Assembly (NCBI RefSeq): GCF_035917275.1 | Contig: NZ_CP108509.1 | Span: 1,302,001-1,366,000 of the forward strand | Source: Streptomyces sp. NBC_01237 | GTDB taxonomy: Bacteria; Actinomycetota; Actinomycetes; Streptomycetales; Streptomycetaceae | Direction: 5' to 3' | DNA length: 64,000 nt | Shown: in pieces, positions 16,798 to 24,285 of the stretch | Layout: every line of letters starts with the position of its first letter | Position numbering within the stretch: position 1 is the first letter of the stretch | Translations under genes and position numbers: made by a program | The notes under the pieces: model-generated | The model's database searches: none | The model's input: the letters and a program-made list of their open reading frames with translations, nothing else | What the model was told of the DNA's origin: nothing

Positions 16798-16831
16798 GCC
16801 GTGGTGGTGGGCAGCGGCCCAGCACCACGGC
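16798..16831 (+). terminator. 9-bp hairpin after the TPR gene
   Basis: GCCGTGGTG at 16798-16806 pairs with CACCACGGC at 16823-16831. It lies 105 bases past the TPR stop and just before the insertion-sequence leader. Confidence 0.5.
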
Positions 16832-16859
16832 GCCCCCGTTATCTTTTTCGCGGTCCTGC

Positions 16860-17090
16860 AACGGGGCCGCTGGCCTCCGGGCTCGGCATGACTGTGTCCC
16901 CCTGTCGAAGGAATGACCTGGGGGGTGGTGTCACCGGGCCCGGGGGTGTTCGTCGGAGACGCTGATCAGAGGTCCGGCCACCGTCCGGTCCGGCGCAATG
17001 CCGGACAGTTCGCGGGCGGTAGGTCTGCATAACGTGGATGCGCGAGCACGACACCCGAGCCGAGGCCAGCACCGTCAACACCCTGGAAAG
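16860..17090 (+). ncRNA. Candidate IS110 bridge RNA region
   Basis: The leader between the TPR terminator and the transposase start is structured: GTCCGGC-GCAAT-GCCGGAC forms a perfect 7-bp hairpin at 16988-17006, preceded by a GC-rich region (GTGTCACCGGGCCCGGGGGTG). IS110-group elements are known to express a bridge RNA from this position, with target- and donor-binding loops that direct recombination. Location and structure fit; the loops themselves have not been identified. Confidence 0.4.
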
Positions 17091-17096
17091 GGCACG

Positions 17097-18308
17097 ATGT
17101 TCGAGATCGAAGACGTGGGCGTGTTCCTCGGTTTGGACGTCGGCAAGTCCGCTCACCACGGCCATGGGCTGACGCCGGCGGGCAAGAAGGTCTTCGACAA
17201 GCCGCTACCCAACAGCGAACCGAAACTGCGGGCCGTCTTCGACAAGCTGACCGCGAAGTTCGGCACCGTCCTGGTCATCGTGGACCAGCCCGCCTCCATC
17301 GGTGCCCTGCCGCTGACCGTCGCACGCGACGCCGGCTGCCGCGTCGCCTACCTGCCCGGCCTGTCCATGCGCCGGATCGCCGACCTCTACCCCGGAGAGG
17401 CCAAGACCGACGCCAAGGACGCGGCCGTCATCGCCGATGCCGCGCGGACCATGCCGCACACCCTGCGCTCGCTGGAACTGACCGACGAGATCACCGCCGA
17501 GCTGACCGTGCTGACCGGCTTCGACCAGGACCTGGCCGCCGAGGCCACCCGCACCTCCAACCGGATACGCGGCCTGCTCACCCAGTTCCACCCCTCCCTG
17601 GAACGCGTCCTGGGACCGCGCCTGGACCACCAGGCCGTCACCTGGCTCCTGGAGCGTTACGGCTCCCCGGCCGCCCTGCGCAAGGCCGGCCGCCGCAGAC
17701 TCGTGGAACTGATCCGCCCGAAGGCCCCACGCATGGCCGCCCGGCTGATCGACGAGGTCTTCGACGCGCTCGATGAGCAGACCGTCGTCGTCCCTGGCAC
17801 CAGCACCCTGGACATCGTCGTGCCCTCCCTGGCCGCTTCCCTGACCGCCGTGCACACCCAGCGCCGGGCGATGGAGGCCCAGATCAACGCCCTGCTGGAG
17901 GCCCACCCTCTTTCCCAGGTCCTGACCTCGATGCCCGGCGTCGGCGTCAGGACCGCCGCTGTCCTGCTGGTCACCGTCGGCGACGGCACCAGCTTCCCCA
18001 CCGCCGCCCACCTCGCCTCCTACGCCGGCCTCGCGCCGACGACGAAGTCGTCGGGCACCTCGATCCACGGCGAACACGCACCCCGAGGCGGCAACCGGCA
18101 GCTCAAACGGGCGATGTTCCTGTCCGCCTTCGCCTGCATGAACGCCGATCCGACCTCCCGCGCCTACTACGACAAGCAACGCGCCCGCGGCAAGACCCAT
18201 ACCCAAGCCCTCCTCCGCCTCGCCCGCCAACGCATCAGCGTCCTGTTCGCCATGCTCCGCGACGGCACCTTCTACGAGTCACGCGTCCCCGAAACAGCTA
18301 CCGCATGA
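17097..18308 (+). CDS. IS110-family transposase (recombinase)
   Basis: The 403-residue protein has the RuvC-like DEDD domain at the start (VFLGLDVGKSAHHG with the first Asp; VDQPASIG; GEAKTDAKDAAVIADAAR with the later Asps) and the Transposase_20 domain at the end (SMPGVGVRTAAVLLVTVGD, then YAGLAPTTKSSGTSIHGE with the catalytic-type Ser). The frame is uninterrupted and of usual length, so the enzyme may be active. ATG 17097 follows GGAAAGGG and fits the family start. It catalyses RNA-guided recombination of the element in characterised relatives. The element separates the TPR gene from a membrane-protein gene. Confidence 0.93.
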   Translation: MFEIEDVGVFLGLDVGKSAHHGHGLTPAGKKVFDKPLPNSEPKLRAVFDKLTAKFGTVLVIVDQPASIGALPLTVARDAGCRVAYLPGLSMRRIADLYPGEAKTDAKDAAVIADAARTMPHTLRSLELTDEITAELTVLTGFDQDLAAEATRTSNRIRGLLTQFHPSLERVLGPRLDHQAVTWLLERYGSPAALRKAGRRRLVELIRPKAPRMAARLIDEVFDALDEQTVVVPGTSTLDIVVPSLAASLTAVHTQRRAMEAQINALLEAHPLSQVLTSMPGVGVRTAAVLLVTVGDGTSFPTAAHLASYAGLAPTTKSSGTSIHGEHAPRGGNRQLKRAMFLSAFACMNADPTSRAYYDKQRARGKTHTQALLRLARQRISVLFAMLRDGTFYESRVPETATA

Positions 18309-18343
18309 CCAGCCTCGGACTTGCGTAGCTGAACCAAACGGCC

Positions 18344-18679
18344 TCACAGGCAGTCGCATCCTGTGGAGTAGAGCAGCAGGAAGAGGGCCGTCATGGCGGT
18401 CACGGTGAAACCGACAGCGGTCAGGGCGGCGAGGCCCCGACGGCGCCCCTTCGCGGGGGTGCGGAAGGTCTGCCAGGCGCCGTGGGCGAGGAGGAGGCTG
18501 AGCAGCCCAGCCCCCGCGATGGTGAAGCGCGGGCTGAGGGACCAGCTCAGGTAGGCGATCAGAGCCAGGCAGCCGAGCAGGGCACAGGCGAGCAGGCTGA
18601 GGATCACCTCGGCGACGGCTTCTCCCAGCGCCTCGACCAGGAAGTCGCCGACGCCTTTCGCTGCCCTGCGGACCCCCAT
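18344..18679 (-). CDS. Small membrane protein of unknown function
   Basis: The 111-residue protein begins at ATG 18679 with GGAGGAG 7 bases upstream. A cytoplasmic amphipathic start (VRRAAKGVGDFLVEALGEAVAE) is followed by three hydrophobic spans: SLLACALLGCLALIAYL, FTIAGAGLLSLLLAHG, and a final TAMTALFLLLYS. The end reads STGCDCL, with two Cys exposed after the last span. I recognise no family. The IS110 element lies immediately beyond its stop. It might have been truncated at the 3' end by that insertion, but the protein ends plausibly. Confidence 0.6.
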   Translation of the reverse strand: MGVRRAAKGVGDFLVEALGEAVAEVILSLLACALLGCLALIAYLSWSLSPRFTIAGAGLLSLLLAHGAWQTFRTPAKGRRRGLAALTAVGFTVTAMTALFLLLYSTGCDCL

Positions 18680-18890
18680 GACGCTCCTCCCTCTTGCGTC
18701 GAGGCCCCGAGCGGGGCCTGGTATGGAGGACCCCCGCCGAGCCGGAATGGTTGCCGGGGTGCTCAAGAGTCGCCTACTGCGGCACACGGTCACACCTTGA
18801 CGAAGGACATAGAGGCACCCCCCCCCGGTCCGGGTCGTTGGCGGTGGCGGCGACGGTGGCGACGAGTCGACAGGTCGACGGGTCAACTGT

Positions 18891-19604
18891 TCAGGCCGTC
18901 GGCCCGTCCGCCGGAAGCGAGTTCGCCACGCGGTCCAGCCACTCCGTCATCAGGGCCGCCTCCGCGGTACTGAGTCCCGATTCATGGGAGTGGCGCAGCA
19001 GAGCGCTCAATCGGGCCGCCGTCGAGGGGACTCCGGCTTCCGTCGGACGGCTCGGGGTCGCGTCCGGAGTGAGGACGGCCGCGTGCACGGCGTCGCGCAC
19101 CCTTCTGGACATGGCGTTGTCGGAGAAGGTCGCCGGGCGGGCCACGAGCATCAGGGCCACTCCCGTGTTGGCCGACATGATCATCTGCGCCGCGAGTTCC
19201 GGGGCGACACGCAGCCTTCCCACCGCGGCTGCCCGGGTCAGATCCCTGGTGAGGATCCGGTGGGACTCACGTGCGGCCTCCGGCGGCGTGCGCATCGCGG
19301 GTGAGTTCATCAGCCGGTAGAGGTTCGGGTTGCGAAGGGCGAACTCCACATGGCTGTCCCAGCCGTTGCGCAGGTCCTCGACGGGGTCCGTGGTGTCGTC
19401 GCGTTCCCGTTTGGCCGCCAGATACTTGTCGAATCCATGATCGACGACCGCCGACAACAGACCTTCCTTGTCCCCGAAGTGCCGGTAGAGGGCAGGGGCT
19501 CCCACCTGCGCCGCCTCGCACACCGCACGCGTGGAGATGTCACCGTCGGGCGACTCCCTCACCAAGTCCGCCGCCACTTCCAGAATGCGTGTTCGCGTGC
19601 TCAT
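18891..19604 (-). CDS. TetR/AcrR-family transcriptional regulator
   Basis: The 237-residue protein starts best at ATG 19604 (MSTRTRILEVAADLV). The N-terminal HTH reads STRAVCEAAQVGAPALYRHFGDKEGLL (about residues 26-52), the classic TetR recognition helix YRHFxxKxxL. The C-terminal helical ligand domain is longer than average. It is followed on the same strand, 13 bases upstream of its start, by the first of two short-chain dehydrogenases. The likely role is repressor of these enzymes. No clear operator palindrome was seen in the short gaps. Confidence 0.88.
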   Translation of the reverse strand: MSTRTRILEVAADLVRESPDGDISTRAVCEAAQVGAPALYRHFGDKEGLLSAVVDHGFDKYLAAKRERDDTTDPVEDLRNGWDSHVEFALRNPNLYRLMNSPAMRTPPEAARESHRILTRDLTRAAAVGRLRVAPELAAQMIMSANTGVALMLVARPATFSDNAMSRRVRDAVHAAVLTPDATPSRPTEAGVPSTAARLSALLRHSHESGLSTAEAALMTEWLDRVANSLPADGPTA

Positions 19605-19617
19605 CGAACGGACGCTA

Positions 19618-20550
19618 TCAAGCGGCATGCGGCGTCAGCAGGTCGTCCAGGACGATCCGTCCGTGGAAATCCGCGCGGACGCGGTCGGCGACCGCGCTGA
19701 CCGCCTCGCTGCCGTCGTCTCCAGGATCGATGTGTACGCGAGGGCGCTTCCCGTGCTCGGCGTCCACGAGTCGGACGATGGCGTCGGCGACCTGTGCGGC
19801 ATCGGCATCGGCATCGGCGGGAGTAGGAACGGCCGGCCGCTGGGACACCTGCTCCATCAGGCCGACGCAGAGCTCTTCGTAGTCCGGGACCATTGACCGG
19901 TCGGCCGGACGCCGGCCCGTGACGAAGTGGTTGATTACCGAGGTGAAGGAGCCCGGCACGCCACTGGTGGTCTCGATGCGGAAACGCGCCGACTCGGCGG
20001 CACAGGAGACGGCCAGGGCGTCCATGAAGGACTTGGCGGAACTGGCGGAACTGGCGGAACTGGCGGACTTGGCGGCGAAGCGGGGGGCCGGACAGGGCGG
20101 CGTACCGCCCCTGGTGGACGTGGAACCCATCCACACCACCAGCCCGCGCCGCCGGCTTCTCAGCTGTGGCAGCGCGGCCCGGTTCACGCGCTGGGTACCG
20201 AGGACATCGGTGTCGTGGACCGCCGCGACTTCCTCGGGGGTGAACACCTCGGTGGGGCCGGTGACCATGTGCCCGGCGCCGTGGAGGAGTACGTCGAGAC
20301 GGCCGGCCTCGGTGACGGCCGCGGAGATCGCAGCGTCCGCCGACTCCCGGGACAGCACATCCGGCTCCGCGGTGCGCAGGTCCACCCCATGCCCGGCGGC
20401 GTAGGCCGCCGCCTCGGCGACCCGGCCAGCATTGCGCGTGGTGGTGTTCCGCATGGCGGCGCAGACGATGTGGCCCGAGCGGGCCAGGGCCCGAGCCGCC
20501 AGGGCTCCGAAGCCGGAACCCGCACCGGTGATGACGATGACCTTGCTCAT
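19618..20550 (-). CDS. SDR-family oxidoreductase with altered active site
   Basis: The 310-residue protein starts at ATG 20550 with GGAGCAG upstream. Residues 4-16 (VIVITGAGSGFGA) bind NAD(P) and GAGHM (91-95) replaces NNAG. The segment that should carry Ser-Tyr-x-x-x-Lys reads MGSTSTRGG then PAPRFAAK: Ser143/145 and Lys161 are present but the tyrosine position is Arg157. Directly after it, residues 160-174 are an AKS/ASS tract encoded by five tandem 9-bp units (20031-20075), which lengthens the helix next to the active site. Both changes suggest a non-catalytic or decaying SDR. Relatives in Streptomyces read PYFAAK here. It is co-oriented with the TetR gene. Confidence 0.8.
   Translation of the reverse strand: MSKVIVITGAGSGFGALAARALARSGHIVCAAMRNTTTRNAGRVAEAAAYAAGHGVDLRTAEPDVLSRESADAAISAAVTEAGRLDVLLHGAGHMVTGPTEVFTPEEVAAVHDTDVLGTQRVNRAALPQLRSRRRGLVVWMGSTSTRGGTPPCPAPRFAAKSASSASSASSAKSFMDALAVSCAAESARFRIETTSGVPGSFTSVINHFVTGRRPADRSMVPDYEELCVGLMEQVSQRPAVPTPADADADAAQVADAIVRLVDAEHGKRPRVHIDPGDDGSEAVSAVADRVRADFHGRIVLDDLLTPHAA
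20031..20075. repeat. Five tandem 9-bp repeats inside the SDR gene
   Basis: On the plus strand the units are ACTTGGCGG, three copies of AACTGGCGG, then ACTTGGCGG. They encode AKS-ASS-ASS-ASS-AKS on the minus strand. Being a multiple of three, the tract changes length without breaking the frame, and slippage is likely. Confidence 0.9.
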
Positions 20551-20698
20551 GGGGCTGCTCCTCGGTCGGGGCATGCGCACGGGATGAACAGCGGCGCGCG
20601 AGAGATACGGGGGGACCGCGGCCCGGCCAGCGCCGAAAACCGCAGGCCAATGGCTGCCCGCCATCCCGCCGTCCGCTGTCCGCCGTCGGAAGCGGCCG

Positions 20699-21460
20699 TC
20701 AGACGATGCCGCCGTTGGCACGCACGACCTGCCCGTTGACCCAGCGCGCCGGACCCGCGAGGAACGACACGACCTCCGCGATGTCCTGGGGCGTGCCCAG
20801 TCGCTCCAGCGGCGGCTGAGCGGCCATCCTCGCGACGGTCTCCTCGTCCTTGCCGTCCAGGAACAGGGCCGTGGCGGTAGGCCCGGGGGCCACGGCGTTG
20901 ACCGTGATGTCCCGGCCGCGCAGCTCGCGGGCAAGGATCAGCGTCATGGCCTCGACGGCCCCCTTGGTGGCCGCGTAGGCGCTGTATCCGGGAAGGGAGA
21001 GCGACAGCACCGAGCTGGAGAAGTTGATGACGGCCCCGCCGCCCCGCAGGCGCCGCGCGGCCTGCTGGTCGACGACGAATGTGCCGCGGATGTTGGTGCG
21101 GTACATCCGGTCGAGCGCGTCGAGTTCCAGCTCGGCCAGCGGCGCGAGTGCCATGACGCCTGCGGCGTGCACAACGACGTCGATGCCCCCGAACGCCTCC
21201 TCGGCGGCGTCGAAGAGAGCCGCGACGGCGATCTCGTCGGCGACGTCGGCCCGGTGCGCGACGGCCTGTCCACCCGCGGCCGTGATGGCCGCGACGGCGG
21301 CCTCGGCCTCGGTCCGGTTGCCCGCGTAGTTGATCACGACGGCGAAACCGTCGGCCGCGAGCCGTTCGGCGCTCTCCCGGCCGATTCCCCGGGACCCGCC
21401 GGTGACAAGGGCGACGCGCGGTGCGGCAGCCGTGGCGGAGGCAGTGGTGTGGTCAGTCAT
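20699..21460 (-). CDS. Short-chain dehydrogenase/reductase (FabG-like)
   Basis: The 253-residue protein has the classical SDR layout: VALVTGGSRGIGRES (nucleotide loop), HRADVAD, VVVHAAGVM, the catalytic triad in FSSSVLSLSLPGYSAYAATK (Ser, Tyr, Lys all present), and the closing FLAGPARWVNGQVVRANGG. Such enzymes reduce ketones with NAD(P)H or oxidise alcohols. ATG 21460 is chosen because the upstream extension lacks conserved-looking sequence. The gene is first in the leftward group with the altered SDR and TetR; gaps of about 150 and 13 bases allow one mRNA. The substrate is unknown. Confidence 0.87.
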   Translation of the reverse strand: MTDHTTASATAAAPRVALVTGGSRGIGRESAERLAADGFAVVINYAGNRTEAEAAVAAITAAGGQAVAHRADVADEIAVAALFDAAEEAFGGIDVVVHAAGVMALAPLAELELDALDRMYRTNIRGTFVVDQQAARRLRGGGAVINFSSSVLSLSLPGYSAYAATKGAVEAMTLILARELRGRDITVNAVAPGPTATALFLDGKDEETVARMAAQPPLERLGTPQDIAEVVSFLAGPARWVNGQVVRANGGIV

Positions 21461-21595
21461 GGTCTCGCTCCCGATGACACAGGGGTCGGCGTTCCGCGAA
21501 CCCGATGACATCAACGCTAACATCCATACGGTATCGATGCTACCTTCACTGCCGGTGACGCCGATAGCGTCGCTCCCCCTCCGCCGCATACGACG

Positions 21596-21625
21596 GAACC
21601 CGCCGGGATGATCCCCGGCGGGTTC
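21596..21625 (-). terminator. 12-bp hairpin terminator after cbtA
   Basis: GAACCCGCCGGG and CCCGGCGGGTTC flank six bases, followed on the plus strand by TTGT. It lies 69 bases beyond the leftward cbtA stop and insulates the SDR genes. Confidence 0.7.
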
Positions 21626-21693
21626 TTGTCCGCCCAGCAGTCCTGCCCGACCGGCAGTACCACCGGCAGATCAGGCGGTCGCAGGTCAGCCGG

Positions 21694-22467
21694 TCAGGTC
21701 ACCGCACCGGCCGTGTCGCGCGACACCGCGCCGCCGCCCGTTGGCGCCCCCGTCCCGGGCGCCAGCAGGCGTTCGGTCAGATAGCCGAAGACCAGGCCGA
21801 AGACGGCCCAGAGTGTGGCCTGAATGGCCAGCGTGGAGAGCCGGAACTCCCACAGGAGGGCGGCCGGGAAGTCCCTGCCGACCTCGTTGACCGAGGGCAG
21901 GAACGCGTAGGCGACCCCGATCAGCAGGACGAATCCGGCAGCCGCGACGATGGTCGCGTTCCAGTTGCCCAGGCGAGGCGCGAGACGTCTGCCGAGGATG
22001 ACGGCGGCGACGGCCAGCAGGACACCGAGGGCGACCATCAGGAAGAACAGGGTGGTGCGCTTCCCGATGGTGTCGGGGTTGCCGACAGCCGGCGGGTTCG
22101 CCGGGTATTTCAGGAACGGCACGACGTACACCGTCAACAGGGCGGCGCCCGCGATCAGCGCCGCCGTGGCCCGCGGGCCGAAGTTGCCGATGCGCCCGAG
22201 GGCGTAGCAGAAGACAAGAGCGGCGATGCCGCCGATCGCCACGCCGAAGACCAGGATGCCGGTGGCGAGTCCGCCGGTCGCCTGCATGGTGCGGCTGACG
22301 AGCTCCTCGCCGCCGCCGTGGTCATGGCTGTGGGCCTCTTCCAGCGCGATGGCGGCGTCCACTTGGGACTCGCCGAGGAAATAGGCGACGACAAGAGCCG
22401 CCGCGCCCGCGATCAGGCCGGCCAGCATGCCGCGGACGAGCAGGGCTCTGACAGATATGGAGTTCAC
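21694..22467 (-). CDS. cbtA: CbtA, cobalt transporter subunit
   Basis: The 257-residue protein starts at GTG 22467 and has five to six hydrophobic spans (LLVRGMLAGLIAGAAALVVAY; GGLATGILVFGVAIGGIAALV; AALIAGAALLTVYVVPF; FFLMVALGVLLAVAAVIL; IVAAAGFVLLIGVAYAFL; LAIQATLWAVFGLVFGYL). A His-rich loop EEAHSHDHGGGEE near residue 45 can bind metal, and KYPANPPAVGNPDTI is the family signature. CbtA is a predicted cobalt importer for cobalamin synthesis. It lies just 19 bases after cbtB, with the cobalamin riboswitch ahead, so both are off when B12 is plentiful. Function comes from family and regulation, not from direct evidence here. Confidence 0.9.
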   Translation of the reverse strand: MNSISVRALLVRGMLAGLIAGAAALVVAYFLGESQVDAAIALEEAHSHDHGGGEELVSRTMQATGGLATGILVFGVAIGGIAALVFCYALGRIGNFGPRATAALIAGAALLTVYVVPFLKYPANPPAVGNPDTIGKRTTLFFLMVALGVLLAVAAVILGRRLAPRLGNWNATIVAAAGFVLLIGVAYAFLPSVNEVGRDFPAALLWEFRLSTLAIQATLWAVFGLVFGYLTERLLAPGTGAPTGGGAVSRDTAGAVT

Positions 22468-22486
22468 GAGAGTTTCCCCTGTTTTC

Positions 22487-22702
22487 TCAGTGGCAGGGGA
22501 AGCCGAGCAGATGACGACCGTCGTGGACCCATTCGTGGACCCCTTCGCCGGAGATGACCGCGGTGGCCCCCTGCTCGGCGCCGACGAAGTACAGCAGAAC
22601 GAGCATGAGAATGCCGAAGAAGACCGCCCAAGGGGCAATGGCCTTCGCCGAGATGGGGGTGATCGCAGATGCGCCGGTCGCCGGGGCAGCGGACTGTGCC
22701 AT
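22487..22702 (-). CDS. cbtB: CbtB, small cobalt transporter subunit
   Basis: The 71-residue protein has one transmembrane helix (PWAVFFGILMLVLLYFVGAEQGA) and a C-terminal metal motif with His residues in VHEWVHDGRHLLGFPCH, the signature of CbtB. It partners CbtA in cobalt uptake. ATG 22702 follows AGGAGG at the end of the riboswitch leader, so translation can be gated by it. Usual family length is 60-75 residues. Confidence 0.92.
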   Translation of the reverse strand: MAQSAAPATGASAITPISAKAIAPWAVFFGILMLVLLYFVGAEQGATAVISGEGVHEWVHDGRHLLGFPCH

Positions 22703-22734
22703 GGCAGAACCTCCTGTGGGAACACGCGTCCCTG

Positions 22735-22860
22735 TCGTGGTGCCTCAGACGACGGTGCTGGGTCTGACTTCCCGTACGGGTACGGGTACACAGTGGCGCG
22801 ACCGTGCCGGACTCTCACCGGACTTCCGTCACACCCTCGTCATGGTCGACGCGACCCTAC
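22735..22860 (-). promoter_or_regulatory. Cobalamin riboswitch upstream of cbtBA
   Basis: On the minus strand the leader reads GGAAGTCCGGTGAGAGTCC, then GGCACGGTCGCGCCACTGTG (B12 box, 22789-22810), and later GGGAAGTCAGACC, the conserved 3' part. These blocks occur in this order in cobalamin (adenosyl- or aquocobalamin) riboswitches. It lies 40-160 bases before the cbtB start, with the ribosome-binding site AGGAGG downstream, so control may act on translation. The limits are approximate. Confidence 0.88.
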
Positions 22861-22966
22861 CGCCTGCACGCGGACACCGCCATGGTGCAATCGGCATGGC
22901 CGCGGCCCCGGGAGACCGTGGGAAACCGCGCCGTGGGGACCACGGTCGAGGGAGTGGAGGCAGAGC

Positions 22967-23545
22967 GTGACGGTACGGGTGATGTTGGTCTCACCTGCCA
23001 TGAACGCCGCGCTGCGGGAGGCCCGTTTCGACGGCGACGGCCCCCTGGACCGGGCCAGCGAACAGCGTGCCCGCGCCGCCGCGGGCACGACGCCGACGGC
23101 GGGCCGCTACGCGAGCGGCCCTTCGGAACGGTGCCTCCGGACGGCCGAGGCGCTCGGTCTCGCCGTCCGGCACGAACCGGACCTCGCCGACTGGGACTTG
23201 GGACGCTGGCGCGGCCTGCGCCTGGACGAGGTGGCCGGGCGGGAGCCCGAGGCGGTGGCCGAGTGGCTCGGCGACCCTGTGGCAGCCCCGCACGGCGGTG
23301 AGTCCCTGCGGGATCTGACCACCCGGGTCGGTGGCTGGCTCGCGGCCCAGGCCGATGCCGAAGGCAGCGTGCTGGCGGTGGCCGGCCCCTCGGTGGTACG
23401 GGCGGCGGTCGTCCATGGACTGGCTCTGCCGACGGCAGCGTTCTGGCGGCTCGATGTCGCCCCCTTGTCGCTCACCGAGCTCAGCGGCCGGTCCGGGCGG
23501 TGGAACGTACGGCTGGGGCAGCCGTTGACGGCGCGGGACAGCTGA
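22967..23545 (+). CDS. Histidine-phosphatase-family protein lacking the RHG motif
   Basis: The 192-residue protein starts at GTG 22967 behind GGAGTGGAGG. The fold follows phosphoglycerate-mutase-like phosphatases: GPLDRASEQRARAAA, ASGPSERCLRTAEAL (second Arg site), LADWDLGRWRGLRLDEV with the acid/base region, GGESLRDLTTRVGGWL and AVAGPSVVRAAVVHGL. The N-terminal catalytic LVRHGET is replaced by MLVSPAMNAA and the second His region reads AGPSV instead of SHG, so phospho-His chemistry seems lost. It is divergent from the riboswitch-controlled cbtBA genes, a position that recalls CobC-type alpha-ribazole phosphatases. I regard a non-catalytic or altered role in cobalamin metabolism as possible, not shown. 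Confidence 0.75.
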   Translation: MTVRVMLVSPAMNAALREARFDGDGPLDRASEQRARAAAGTTPTAGRYASGPSERCLRTAEALGLAVRHEPDLADWDLGRWRGLRLDEVAGREPEAVAEWLGDPVAAPHGGESLRDLTTRVGGWLAAQADAEGSVLAVAGPSVVRAAVVHGLALPTAAFWRLDVAPLSLTELSGRSGRWNVRLGQPLTARDS

Positions 23546-23569
23546 ACCCCCGGCGGTGCGACCGGGGGT
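23546..23569. terminator. 8-bp hairpin between convergent genes
   Basis: ACCCCCGG and CCGGGGGT flank eight bases directly after the phosphatase-like stop and about 50 bases past the leftward PPTase stop. It can serve both genes. Confidence 0.6.
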
Positions 23570-23616
23570 ACAGCCGACCGGGAGAACAGCCGCTTGCCGC
23601 CGCGCGGGCGGCCGCC

Positions 23617-24285
23617 TCAGCCGTGCGGCACCAGGACTGCCGTGGCGGCGATGCCGTCCTCGACCCGCCATCGGCCCCGCAGCGTCGGTGGCAGCGCGGG
23701 GTGGGTACGCAACAGGCGTGCGCTCAGGGTGCCTTCGGTGCCCCCGCCCTCGGCCCGGTGGAAGGTGATGTCCGCCTCGTCGAAGTCGAGTTCGGTCCCC
23801 GTGATCGGGTACCACGCCTTGAACACGCTCTCCTTCGCGCTGAACAGCAGGCGGTCCCAGTGCAGCGCACCGTCGTCGCCGGGCGGGGGCGGGAAGTTCC
23901 AACGGCGTTCGGAAGGAAGTGAGATCAGGGCCCCGACACCGGCGGGCAGCGGAGCGTGCGGCTCGGCGTCGATGCCCAGGCTCAGCGCGTCCGTCGCCCG
24001 CGTCAGCGCCGCCGCCCGGTAGCCCTCGCAGTGCGTGAGGCTCCCGATGATCCCCTCGGGCCACAGCGGCGCACCGCGTCGGCCGCGCAGCACCGGAACG
24101 GGAGGCAGGCCGAGGCCCGCCATCGCGCGACGGGCGCAGGCGCGCGCGGTCGCGAAGTCGTTGACGCGCTTGGGCACGCTCCTGGCCACCAGTTCCTCCT
24201 CCTCGGGGAACAGGATTCCGTCCGGCACCGTCTCCTCACGGGTGGCGGCACAGGAGACGTACTCGGGGAACAGCCGCTCGATCAC
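23617..24285 (-). CDS. pptT: 4'-phosphopantetheinyl transferase (PptT/EntD type)
   Basis: The 222-residue protein carries the PPTase signatures: RVNDFATARACARRAMAGL, GIIGSLTHCEGYRAAAL, the Mg-binding GIDAEP (Asp and Glu), and FSAKESVFKAWYP (Glu, Lys). It transfers phosphopantetheine from CoA to acyl and peptidyl carrier proteins of fatty-acid, polyketide and peptide synthases. GTG 24285 overlaps the stop of the phosphoesterase gene by four bases (GTGA), so the two are translationally coupled. In Mycobacterium tuberculosis pptT forms the same pair with pptH. The substrate range cannot be read from the sequence. Confidence 0.9.
   Translation of the reverse strand: MIERLFPEYVSCAATREETVPDGILFPEEEELVARSVPKRVNDFATARACARRAMAGLGLPPVPVLRGRRGAPLWPEGIIGSLTHCEGYRAAALTRATDALSLGIDAEPHAPLPAGVGALISLPSERRWNFPPPPGDDGALHWDRLLFSAKESVFKAWYPITGTELDFDEADITFHRAEGGGTEGTLSARLLRTHPALPPTLRGRWRVEDGIAATAVLVPHG

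Larger units (their letters stand above)
16850..18330 (+). mobile_element. IS110-family insertion sequence (limits approximate)
   Basis: A full-length IS110-type transposase frame (17097-18308) has a non-coding leader of about 240 bases and only about 20-35 bases after its stop before the next gene's end. This layout is typical of the IS110 group, whose elements lack terminal inverted repeats and carry a bridge RNA in the left non-coding end. I see no flanking target duplication, as expected. The exact ends cannot be fixed without a second copy or an empty site. Confidence 0.6.
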
